In this document: one piece after another, positions 24,122-32,767 of the stretch
Numbering within the stretch: position 1 is the first letter of the stretch
Layout of the letters: each line of letters opens with the position of its first letter
DNA from: Arthrobacter sp. S41
Lineage (GTDB): Bacteria; Actinomycetota; Actinomycetes; Actinomycetales; Micrococcaceae
Length of the DNA: 64,000 nt
NCBI RefSeq assembly: GCF_004320535.1
Contig: NZ_SIHY01000001.1
Span: 1,426,001-1,490,000 of the forward strand
Direction: 5' to 3'
Notes under the pieces: model-generated
The model's database searches: none
What the model saw: the letters and a program-made list of their open reading frames with translations, nothing else
What the model was told of the DNA's origin: nothing
Made by a program: the position numbers and the translations under genes

Positions 24122-24377
24122 GCGGGATATTCTCCTGACGCTGATCTCTATTTCGTCGCGTTACTAGCGAAGGTGAACTTACACGACTTTGGATCAACAT
24201 CGGCGATCAGGTTCACGTTCGCTTTGTCCTAGTCTAATCGCACTTTGGTAACTTTCGCATCACGCAACACTTCAGGGCGCATCTGAATCAAAAATTTTGT
24301 TGCTTAATTGAGACAATTCGCGAGCCACGGTCCAATACAACCGGCTGTGACACGCGAGTCGTAATCAAAGGATTCCC
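24122..24377. other. 256-base region between gdhA and bldC
   Basis: It must carry the bldC promoter. Notable are an inverted pair GGTGAAC (from 24171) and GTTCACG (24211-24217), and the 12-mer GAACGTGAACCT on the minus strand (24220-24209), shared with 9883-9894. I see no clear terminator for gdhA and no gene. Confidence 0.4.
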
Positions 24378-25802
<1,425 letters not shown>

Positions 25803-25878
25803 TCATGGAGAACACACCGAGCTAAAATTTGCCGTTAAAAACCAGAAACATAACCGTAACTTGAAAACTGGGGATCAC

Positions 25879-26316
25879 TTAGCGACGGCGGCCAAAGCGC
25901 GGAAGCCGCTCCAAGAATTCTTGAGCACGTCCAGTAACTTGTTCCAGGCCTCGGCCAACGCTGCGGCCAATCTGTTGCGCAGTGGGGTTGGCGGTTGTTG
26001 CCAGCTCAGTGCCCGCTTCAGATTCATGGAGTTCTTGTTGCTCTTCGAGTACTTGTTCTGGCAGCAGATCGGCGCACCAACGAACAAGCTGCTCTAGCGC
26101 GGAGGTATCGATGCTGTAGATACGGCGCTGCCCGGCAGCGGCCATGCTCACCAGCTGCGCCTCACGTAATACCTTCAGGTGCTTGGATACCGTGGGCTGG
26201 GAAATTTCCAGCTCGGTTACCAAAGCGCCCACCGCTTTCGGTTCGCTTTTGAGAGCTTCAATAATTTTGCGTCGGGTTGGTTCTGCCAAAGCCGAGAACA
26301 CTTCATCAATTGCCAC
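25879..26316 (-). CDS. ArsR-family transcriptional regulator
   Basis: Winged-helix repressor of 145 residues. The core begins IDEVFSALAEPTRRKIIEAL, then LEISQPTVSKHLKVLREAQLV as recognition region, then the beta wing AAGQRRIYSID. No metal-binding Cys cluster is seen, so it is not a classical metal sensor. A Gln/Glu-rich linker and an Arg-rich end (RFGRRR) follow. I place the start at GTG 26316, because TAGGGT lies 7 nt upstream and the resulting N-terminus fits the family. Starts at 26322 or 26385 are also open but have no good ribosome binding site. Confidence 0.85.
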   Translation of the reverse strand: MAIDEVFSALAEPTRRKIIEALKSEPKAVGALVTELEISQPTVSKHLKVLREAQLVSMAAAGQRRIYSIDTSALEQLVRWCADLLPEQVLEEQQELHESEAGTELATTANPTAQQIGRSVGRGLEQVTGRAQEFLERLPRFGRRR

Positions 26317-26323
26317 ACACATA

Positions 26324-26329
26324 ACCCTA
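26324..26329 (-). promoter_or_regulatory. Leaderless -10 box of the ArsR gene
   Basis: TAGGGT on the minus strand, 7 nt before the GTG at 26316. Confidence 0.5.
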
Positions 26330-26416
26330 ACGGCATATGACCTTCTGGCCATTGATTTCGCCGGGCTATCCACGGTGAAATTCACGGCAATTGCCTAACC
26401 GATGAAGTTCAAAGGC

Positions 26417-27619
26417 TCAGTCAAACCAGGGGTCGAGTCCAAAGAGCGGGAAGATTTCCTTGCGAGTCGCGATGATCGTGCGGTCCACTGGATCGGCTGG
26501 ATCGTAGCCGACTTCCCAGTTGCGCCACCACAGCTGGGCGTCATCACCCATCAGGTACGGGGTGGCACGACCGTATCGTTCCAAAACATATCGTCGGAAA
26601 GTCTCCGGGACATATGTTCTTAGCGGCACGGGCTTCCCGGCGACGATGGCCGTCAGATGAGTCCACACACGCGGGACCACTGCGCTCACGTTGTAGCCGC
26701 CACCACCGGTGGCCAACCATCGACCTTCGCAGACCTCATCGGCCAGCTGGGAAATATCCAAAGCGGCCTGACGTTGCGCGTCCACGGAGAGTTTGAGGTT
26801 GGTCATGTCGTCGTCACGGTGGGCATCGCAACCATGCTGAGAAACGATAATCTCTGGCTTGAAGGCATGAACCAGCTGGGGAACAATCGCATGGAAGGCG
26901 CGCATCCATCCGGAATCCCCGGTCATGGCCGGCAGCGCCACATTGACTGCACTGCCTTCGGCTTGCTTGCCGCCAATATCGTTGGCGAATCCTGTTCCAG
27001 GAAATAACGACAGGCCAGATTCGTGGATGGATATCGTCAGTACTCTTGGGTCATCCCAAAAAATTGATTCGGTGCCATCCCCATGGTGAGCGTCAACATC
27101 GATGTAGGCAACCCGTTGCACCCCACGGTCGAGCATGCGTTGGATCGCTGCGGCAGCGTCGTTATAGATGCAGAAACCGCTGGCTTTTCTTCGCGCCGCA
27201 TGGTGCATGCCGCCTGCAAAGTTCACTGCTCGAACGGTACTTTCATCCATTATGGATTGCGCGGCAATCACTGAGCCACCCACAATACGCGCCGAAGCAT
27301 TATGCATGCCGGCGAAGACTGGATCATCTTCGGTGCCCAAACCAAAGTCTTCTGCAATCAGTGTCGGATCTTCGCTGACCCGACGCACCTGATCAATGTA
27401 GGCCTGATCATGCACGGTTGCCACAAGCGCATCACTAGCAATTTCTGGAGCATGGATACTCACGTTTTGCGCGCTCAGCACTTCGAGTTCTCCGCTAAGG
27501 CGGTAGGTCAGTTCTAAACGTGATGGGTGCATCGGATGCCAGTCGCTGAATTTGTACTTCAGATACTGTTCATCCCACATGACCATAGTTGGGCGAGGAG
27601 CCTGCTGCGGATCTAACAC
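26417..27619 (-). CDS. acuC: AcuC-type class II histone deacetylase-like protein
   Basis: Zn-dependent deacetylase fold of 400 residues. The active-site segments are present: GGMHHAARRKASGFCIYND with the tandem His, YIDVDAHHGDGTESIFW with Asp/His ligands, and SQHGCDAHRDDD. AcuC proteins deacetylate lysine of acetyl-CoA synthetase in Bacillus. An acs gene with the target motif [11 protein letters not shown] lies at 50.9 kb, so it is a candidate substrate (inference). The GTG at 27619 lies 6 nt after TAGCCT, supporting a leaderless start. Confidence 0.93.
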   Translation of the reverse strand: MLDPQQAPRPTMVMWDEQYLKYKFSDWHPMHPSRLELTYRLSGELEVLSAQNVSIHAPEIASDALVATVHDQAYIDQVRRVSEDPTLIAEDFGLGTEDDPVFAGMHNASARIVGGSVIAAQSIMDESTVRAVNFAGGMHHAARRKASGFCIYNDAAAAIQRMLDRGVQRVAYIDVDAHHGDGTESIFWDDPRVLTISIHESGLSLFPGTGFANDIGGKQAEGSAVNVALPAMTGDSGWMRAFHAIVPQLVHAFKPEIIVSQHGCDAHRDDDMTNLKLSVDAQRQAALDISQLADEVCEGRWLATGGGGYNVSAVVPRVWTHLTAIVAGKPVPLRTYVPETFRRYVLERYGRATPYLMGDDAQLWWRNWEVGYDPADPVDRTIIATRKEIFPLFGLDPWFD

Positions 27620-27625
27620 TTTTTC

Positions 27626-27631
27626 AGGCTA
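27626..27631 (-). promoter_or_regulatory. Leaderless -10 box of acuC
   Basis: TAGCCT on the minus strand, 6 nt before the GTG at 27619. Confidence 0.55.
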
Positions 27632-27650
27632 CCTGATAGTGATCCAACTC

Positions 27651-27797
27651 ATGAATATATGGCGTATTCGGCCACGCAGTCATTCTTTAGGGCGATATGA
27701 CAAGCGTTTGGCCCGGGAAACGCGTAAATTACTAGGAGGACTTGAACCTCCACATCTTTATTCCACCCGGCCAGAAGAAACTGCGAGTTATCGATGA
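27651..27797 (+). CDS. Candidate 48-residue ORF coupled to trkH
   Basis: The frame (MNIWRIRPRSHSLGRYDKR and on) ends in TGA that overlaps the trkH start as ATGA. The trkH ATG has no ribosome binding site of its own, so reinitiation after this ORF would explain its translation. The predicted product is basic and matches nothing I know. It lacks a clear ribosome binding site itself, although it could begin at an in-frame GTG (27639). Moderate to low certainty. Confidence 0.3.
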   Translation: MNIWRIRPRSHSLGRYDKRLARETRKLLGGLEPPHLYSTRPEETASYR

Positions 27798-29227
27798 GCA
27801 TAGGCAGTGAACTGGGCCCCAGCGCCCGGGCAGCTGAATTGCGCGAGAAGCGCCGCAAGCAACGATTTGCGTTTCGCGCGAGAATTGCTGACATCACCGT
27901 ACGCTCCCCCGCGCGCTTAACGCTGAGCGTCTTTCTCTTAGCGATCACACTTTTCACTTCCCTGCTCGCTGCCCCGTTTTCTTCTTCTAAGGGTGAAGTG
28001 ACTCCCCTGCACGACGCGCTGTTTACCGCAGTTTCTGCGGTTTGCGTGACTGGTCTAACCACCGTCTCCACCGCAGCGCACTGGTCCTTTGTTGGACAGC
28101 TGATCATGCTGATCGCTGCATTCATGGGTGGTTTGGGCATTTTGACGCTGGCCTCGATCATGTCGTTGGCCGTCTCACGCAAGTTGGGCGTCCGCGCCAA
28201 GCTCATGGCACAGAAGTCCATGGACAGTTCAGGTGCCTCCGCGTTGGGCGAGGTTAGTTCCTTGCTGCGCATCGTGATCACCACGGCCGTGAGCCTTCAG
28301 GGACTTATCGCGCTGTTCCTGATCCCGCGCTTCTATGTTCTGGGCGAAAGTTTCCTTTCCTCTATTTGGCACGGGATTTTCTATGCCGTCTCAGCGTTTA
28401 ACAACGCCGGGTTCACTCCCCACTCAGATGGTTTGGTGCCTTACGAAACTGACCTGTGGATCTTGATCCCTTTGATGGTCGGCGTGTATGCCGGCTCGCT
28501 GGGCTTCCCAGTAGTCATGGTCTTGTTGGCGCACAAGTTCAACGTCAAAAAATGGAACTTGCACACCAAACTGACCATGCTGGTCACCACGCTATTGCTC
28601 TTTGCTGGCGCGCTACTGTGGCTGGTATTTGAATGGTCCAACCCGCGTACCCTGGGTGACATGTCCATAGGCGACAAGGTCATTCATGCTTTATTTGCCT
28701 CGACGATGACGCGCTCTGGCGGCTTCAACTTGGTTGATCAAAATGACATCCACCAGGTGACGGTGTTGCTCACCGATGCATTGATGTTTGCTGGTGGCGG
28801 TTCGGCATCCACCGCCGGCGGTATTAAGGTCACCACCATCGCTGTTATGTTCCTAGCAATCATGGCCGAAGTTCGAGGCGACACCGAAGTGACCGCGTTT
28901 GGTCGCCAAATTCCCCAGGGAACAATGCGCGTAGCTATCTCGGTAGTTGCGATGGGCGGTTCGTTGGTCATGGTGGCCACCGGCGTTTTGGTCACCATCG
29001 ATGAGTCTGTTGGTTTTTCCCGTGCCTTGTTCGAATCCATTTCAGCTTTCGCCACCGTCGGATTAAGTACCGGCGTGTCTCAAGAGATGCCACCGGCCGG
29101 TAAATACGTACTCAGTATCCTTATGTTTGCTGGACGTATCGGTAGCATCACCCTAGCTAGCGCGCTGACCATGCGCCACCGTAACTCCCTGTTTAGACTT
29201 CCAGAAGAGAGGCCGCTCATTGGCTGA
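27794..29227 (+). CDS. trkH: TrkH/KtrB-type potassium uptake subunit
   Basis: Membrane channel subunit of a K+ uptake system, 477 residues, with the four M1-P-M2 repeats of the TrkH/KtrB family. Selectivity-filter-like segments are visible: SAVCVTGLTTV, SAFNNAGFTPH, TMTRSGGFNLV and SAFATVGLSTG. An N-terminal charged tail of about 45 residues precedes the first membrane segment. The C-terminus overlaps trkA by 8 nt. It works with the cytoplasmic gating subunit encoded next. Confidence 0.94.
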   Translation: MSIGSELGPSARAAELREKRRKQRFAFRARIADITVRSPARLTLSVFLLAITLFTSLLAAPFSSSKGEVTPLHDALFTAVSAVCVTGLTTVSTAAHWSFVGQLIMLIAAFMGGLGILTLASIMSLAVSRKLGVRAKLMAQKSMDSSGASALGEVSSLLRIVITTAVSLQGLIALFLIPRFYVLGESFLSSIWHGIFYAVSAFNNAGFTPHSDGLVPYETDLWILIPLMVGVYAGSLGFPVVMVLLAHKFNVKKWNLHTKLTMLVTTLLLFAGALLWLVFEWSNPRTLGDMSIGDKVIHALFASTMTRSGGFNLVDQNDIHQVTVLLTDALMFAGGGSASTAGGIKVTTIAVMFLAIMAEVRGDTEVTAFGRQIPQGTMRVAISVVAMGGSLVMVATGVLVTIDESVGFSRALFESISAFATVGLSTGVSQEMPPAGKYVLSILMFAGRIGSITLASALTMRHRNSLFRLPEERPLIG

Positions 29228-29891
29228 CAAGAATATAGACCACAATGCCCCAGTTCTGGTGATCGGTCTGGGACGTTTTGGTGCCTCCGTAGCCCAAACG
29301 TTGGTCAAGCAGGGCCGAGAAGTTTTGGCCATCGAACGCAGCCCAGAACTCGTTCAGCAGTGGGCCAGTACGCTCACCCACGTGGTCGCCGCTGATGCCA
29401 CGAACATTGATGCACTACGTCAGCTTGGTGCCCAAGAGTTCTCCTCCGCCGTGGTTGGCGTGGGTACTTCCATCGAGTCATCCGTGCTGATCACGGTGAA
29501 CTTGGTGGACTTGGGAATTGAGCATCTGTGGGTCAAGGCCATTACCCCTTCGCACGGCAAGATCCTCACGCGCATCGGTGCCAATCACGTGATTTACCCG
29601 GAAGCAGATGCTGGGGTCCGTGCCGCGCACTTGGTCGGTGGACGTATGTTGGACTTCATTGAATTTGAAGACGGCTTTGCCATCGTGAAGATGTATCCGC
29701 CAAAGGAGACTCAGGGCTTCACCCTTGCGCAGTCCCAGGTTCGTTCTAAGTACGGCGTGACCATTGTCGGTGTGAAATCGCCCGGTGAAGATTTCACGTA
29801 CGCTGTGCCAGACACCATCGTGACCCGTAGAGACGTGCTGATCGTTTCTGGGCACGTGGACTTGCTAGAAAGATTTGCGGCCCGTCCGTAG
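29220..29891 (+). CDS. trkA: TrkA/KtrA-type regulatory subunit
   Basis: Cytoplasmic RCK protein of 223 residues that gates the TrkH channel by binding nucleotide. The N-terminal Rossmann motif is LVIGLGRFGASVAQTL, and the C-terminal RCK_C domain starts near residue 140. The TTG at 29220 has AGAGAGG 7 nt upstream, inside the end of trkH. The size is that of a single-RCK KtrA rather than the double-length E. coli TrkA. Confidence 0.94.
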   Translation: MADKNIDHNAPVLVIGLGRFGASVAQTLVKQGREVLAIERSPELVQQWASTLTHVVAADATNIDALRQLGAQEFSSAVVGVGTSIESSVLITVNLVDLGIEHLWVKAITPSHGKILTRIGANHVIYPEADAGVRAAHLVGGRMLDFIEFEDGFAIVKMYPPKETQGFTLAQSQVRSKYGVTIVGVKSPGEDFTYAVPDTIVTRRDVLIVSGHVDLLERFAARP

Positions 29892-29921
29892 GCCATTGCA
29901 CGGCGCTTGGCACGGATGGAA

Positions 29922-29952
29922 GAGGCCGGTACCCCTTAGGGGTACCGGCCTC
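29922..29952. terminator. Bidirectional terminator between trkA and proC
   Basis: A perfect 14-bp stem GAGGCCGGTACCCC/GGGGTACCGGCCTC with a 3-nt loop lies between convergent genes. There is no long T-tract. Confidence 0.8.
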
Positions 29953-29983
29953 ACTCATCTTTAGTTGTAAAAAGAAACGGCGA

Positions 29984-30826
29984 TTAGCCTAGTTCCTCGC
30001 TGAGCTTGGCCGCACGTGCAGCAGCAGCCTGGGTGCCCGCAGCAATAATCTTTGGGATACCCTGCTCATCAAAAGTAAGGATGGCCTGCTCGGTGGTGCC
30101 CTTAGGGCTGGTCACAGCCTTGCGCAGCTCACCCGGGTTAGCGTTCGGATCAGAAAGCATCTTGCCGGCACCGGCAACGGTGGCTCGGGCCAGATCGATG
30201 GATAGCTTTTCATCCAGACCCATCGCTACACCGGCGTTAGCCATGGCTTCAGCCAGGTAGAAGGCGTAGGCAGGGCCTGATCCTGAAATCGCGGAGAGTG
30301 CATTTTGCTGGGACTCATCGATGACGTGAACGTCGCCGGAACCTGAAAGTAGGTCGCTGACAAGTTTGGTCTGCGTTTCGCTCACGCTTTGAGCTGGGCT
30401 CAAGCCAACTACGCCTGCGCCAACCATCAATGGGGTGTTTGGCATGGAGCGAATCACCGGCTGGTCAGCAGGCAAGTGTGCCTGCATGCTTGCCAGGGTG
30501 ATGGCGGCAGCGACTGAAACGACAACCTTTTCTGCGGTGAGGGATTCGGAAATCTCTTCACACAAGTCAGTAATTCCTACTGGCTTTACACCCAGGAAAA
30601 TGATGTCGGAGTCGGCGGCAGCCTTAGCGTTGGCCGATGAGTCTTCTTCGCTAACCAGCACGTTGATGCCTAGTTCGCGAAGTTCTGCAGCTCGCTTGTC
30701 GCTACGGATGGTGGCGGTGATCAGCTTGGGATCGTGGCCTGACGCGACAATGCCGCGAAGGATGGCACCATTCATGGATCCGGTGCCGAGGAAGGACAGT
30801 TTTAGGTTCTTTGTTGCTTCACTCAT
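29984..30826 (-). CDS. proC: Pyrroline-5-carboxylate reductase
   Basis: Last step of proline synthesis, NAD(P)H-dependent. It has 280 residues: N-terminal Rossmann motif LSFLGTGSMNGAILRGI, SMPNTPLMVGAGVVGL in the middle, and the C-terminal dimer domain with ALSAISGSGPAYAFYLAEAM and SPKGTTEQAI. The ATG lies 4 nt after the stop of the preceding sugar isomerase-like gene, without its own ribosome binding site, so coupling is likely. Confidence 0.96.
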   Translation of the reverse strand: MSEATKNLKLSFLGTGSMNGAILRGIVASGHDPKLITATIRSDKRAAELRELGINVLVSEEDSSANAKAAADSDIIFLGVKPVGITDLCEEISESLTAEKVVVSVAAAITLASMQAHLPADQPVIRSMPNTPLMVGAGVVGLSPAQSVSETQTKLVSDLLSGSGDVHVIDESQQNALSAISGSGPAYAFYLAEAMANAGVAMGLDEKLSIDLARATVAGAGKMLSDPNANPGELRKAVTSPKGTTEQAILTFDEQGIPKIIAAGTQAAAARAAKLSEELG

Positions 30827-30830
30827 AAGT

Positions 30831-31655
30831 TCATTGTTTCATTGGGTCGCGCTCGGAGCTTGCAGATAAGTGCTCACGAGCAAATTCAAGGGTCTTTCCC
30901 AGCCACTCTTCTTTTTGGCCGGCATTCTTTGCCTTGCGCGTGGAGACTTCAACCGCCATGGTTCCTGACCACTGAACGTCCCGCAAATACTGCAAGGTTT
31001 CGGCCACGCGCTGTGTTCCTAGGCCCGGTACCAAGTGCTCGTCTTTACCGTTATCAAGACCGTCGCAAAGGTGCACGTGGGTTAATCGCTGACCGAGGTC
31101 CTCCACGGCTTGGCGCGAATCGGTATTGGCAATGGCAGCGTGGGAGAAGTCCCACGTGACGTGTTGGTAATTTTGCGGAACTGGGTTCCAGTGCGGCAAG
31201 TACATTTTTGCCTCGCGGCCTCGGGCGCGCCACGGGTACATATTCTCCACGGCGATTTTCATCCCGGTGGTATCAACCAGACGCTGGACACCATCGGCGA
31301 AGCCTTCAGCGTAGGTGCCCTGCCATCTGAATGGCGGGTGTGCCACTACGACGCTGGCGCCCACTGCTTGAGCCAGGATGACCGAGCGTTCCACCTTGGC
31401 CCAGGCCGAACCCCACACCTGCTGAGTCAACAACAGGGTCGGTGCGTGGATGGCCATGATGGGCAGTTGGTACTTATCCATCAATTTTTTGAGCGCGTCA
31501 GCGGACTGGCTTGCAGCATTTCCGGTAATCAGGACCTCAATGCCGTCATATCCCACGTCTTTGGCCATAGCGAACGCGTCATGGACCGATAGCGGGTAGA
31601 CGGACGCGCTGGACAAGGTGACCGGCACCCGGTGAGAACTCTTCTGGTCTTCCAT
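30831..31655 (-). CDS. Sugar phosphate isomerase/epimerase family (xylose isomerase-like TIM barrel)
   Basis: A 274-residue protein of the AP endonuclease 2/xylose isomerase-like fold. Metal-ligand segments are visible: YDGIEVLI, MAIHAPTLLL, VVVAHPPFRW, IAVENMYPW, VTWDFSHAAI and HVHLCDGLDNGKDEHLVPG. The specific substrate is not evident. AGGAGG precedes the ATG at 31655. The gene sits between a Ppx/GppA gene and proC, an arrangement I know from other Actinobacteria without an explained function. Confidence 0.88.
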   Translation of the reverse strand: MEDQKSSHRVPVTLSSASVYPLSVHDAFAMAKDVGYDGIEVLITGNAASQSADALKKLMDKYQLPIMAIHAPTLLLTQQVWGSAWAKVERSVILAQAVGASVVVAHPPFRWQGTYAEGFADGVQRLVDTTGMKIAVENMYPWRARGREAKMYLPHWNPVPQNYQHVTWDFSHAAIANTDSRQAVEDLGQRLTHVHLCDGLDNGKDEHLVPGLGTQRVAETLQYLRDVQWSGTMAVEVSTRKAKNAGQKEEWLGKTLEFAREHLSASSERDPMKQ

Positions 31656-31715
31656 GCCCCTGCCTCCTGTTACGGTGGCGCCCTAGTTCAAGGGCACCTG
31701 TATCACTGAGAAACT

Positions 31716-32735
31716 CTAGCTACTTGGCTCTTTCAAGAACTGGTCTTTTTCATAAGCCAAGGGTACTTCTCCCACACCCACGCTACTACTGAGCGGTGTC
31801 GCTGAAGCAAACATCACGTGATCAAAACGGCGCAGCATCAATCCTTCACGAATTGCCCATGGGCAGATTCGGATGGATTTCAGCTTCAACGCGCTCATCG
31901 CTTCGTGAGCCACAATGGCGCCAGCTAACAGCTGCGGTGCACGGATCTCTGAGACCCCTGGCAGCTCGGCTCGCTCGGCCCAGCTCATCGCTGTCAGACG
32001 GTTAGTCCAGAGCTTTAGCGCGTCACGGTTTAGTACACGTTTCACGTACGGACCTTCATCACTCGGAGCAGCTCCGGTGATGCGGGCCAATGAACGGAAA
32101 GTTTTAGATGTTGCCGTGGCCAACGTTGGTTTTCCGTATTGGCGCAGCTCGGTCGAAGGGTCATTCAGGACGTCGCGTACATAGGTACGCAATTCCTTGA
32201 CCTCTTTGATCGACGGCAAGTCATTCGGCAGCCATTCACGAGTCAGGCGTCCGGCACCCAAAGGCACCGAGAATGCGGCCTGTGGGAATTCGTCGGTGCC
32301 ATAGGCCAGCTCTAACGAACCGCCACCCATATCCAGGTTGAGGATAGATTCCGAAGACCAACCAAACCAACGACGTACCGAGTAGAAGGTCATGCCGGCT
32401 TCTTCTTCACCGGATAGTTCCATCAAGCTCACACCGGTCTGAGTTTTGACTCGTTCCAGCACACTGGCACCGTTGGAAGATTCACGAATAGCCGATGTAC
32501 AGAAGGCCATAAAGTCTTCCACCTGATGGCTTCCAGCAAATTTCACTGCTTCATCAATAAATGAAATCAGCTCTTGCTGGCCCTCTTCGGTAATGGCACC
32601 GTATTCGTTGAGGTAGCGCACCAAGGACAGTGGACGCTTGTGCGATGCATAGGGGACCGGTCGGGCTCCTGGGTATGCGTCGACGAGCAAAAGGTGAACG
32701 GTATTCGAACCGATATCCAGTACACCTAGTCGCAT
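31716..32735 (-). CDS. Ppx/GppA family phosphatase (exopolyphosphatase-like)
   Basis: ASKHA-fold enzyme of 339 residues that acts on polyphosphate or pppGpp. Phosphate-binding segments are LGVLDIGSNTVHLLLVDA at the N-terminus and LNLDMGGGSLELAYG in the middle. The conserved Glu lies in FMAFCTSAIRESSNG. It is of the short actinobacterial type without the C-terminal HD extension. GAGGAG lies before the ATG. The gene begins 32 nt past the topA stop. Confidence 0.92.
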   Translation of the reverse strand: MRLGVLDIGSNTVHLLLVDAYPGARPVPYASHKRPLSLVRYLNEYGAITEEGQQELISFIDEAVKFAGSHQVEDFMAFCTSAIRESSNGASVLERVKTQTGVSLMELSGEEEAGMTFYSVRRWFGWSSESILNLDMGGGSLELAYGTDEFPQAAFSVPLGAGRLTREWLPNDLPSIKEVKELRTYVRDVLNDPSTELRQYGKPTLATATSKTFRSLARITGAAPSDEGPYVKRVLNRDALKLWTNRLTAMSWAERAELPGVSEIRAPQLLAGAIVAHEAMSALKLKSIRICPWAIREGLMLRRFDHVMFASATPLSSSVGVGEVPLAYEKDQFLKEPSS

Positions 32736-32767
32736 GGTGCGCTCCTCATTTGGCCGAGCAAAAAATT

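Noticed and set aside
27734-27750. T-arm-like hairpin GGAGG-TTCAAGT-CCTCC on the minus strand, suggesting a tRNA
   Set aside because: No matching acceptor stem, D arm or anticodon arm can be formed within 80 nt, and no CCA-proximal geometry fits. It lies across a plausible ORF before trkH.
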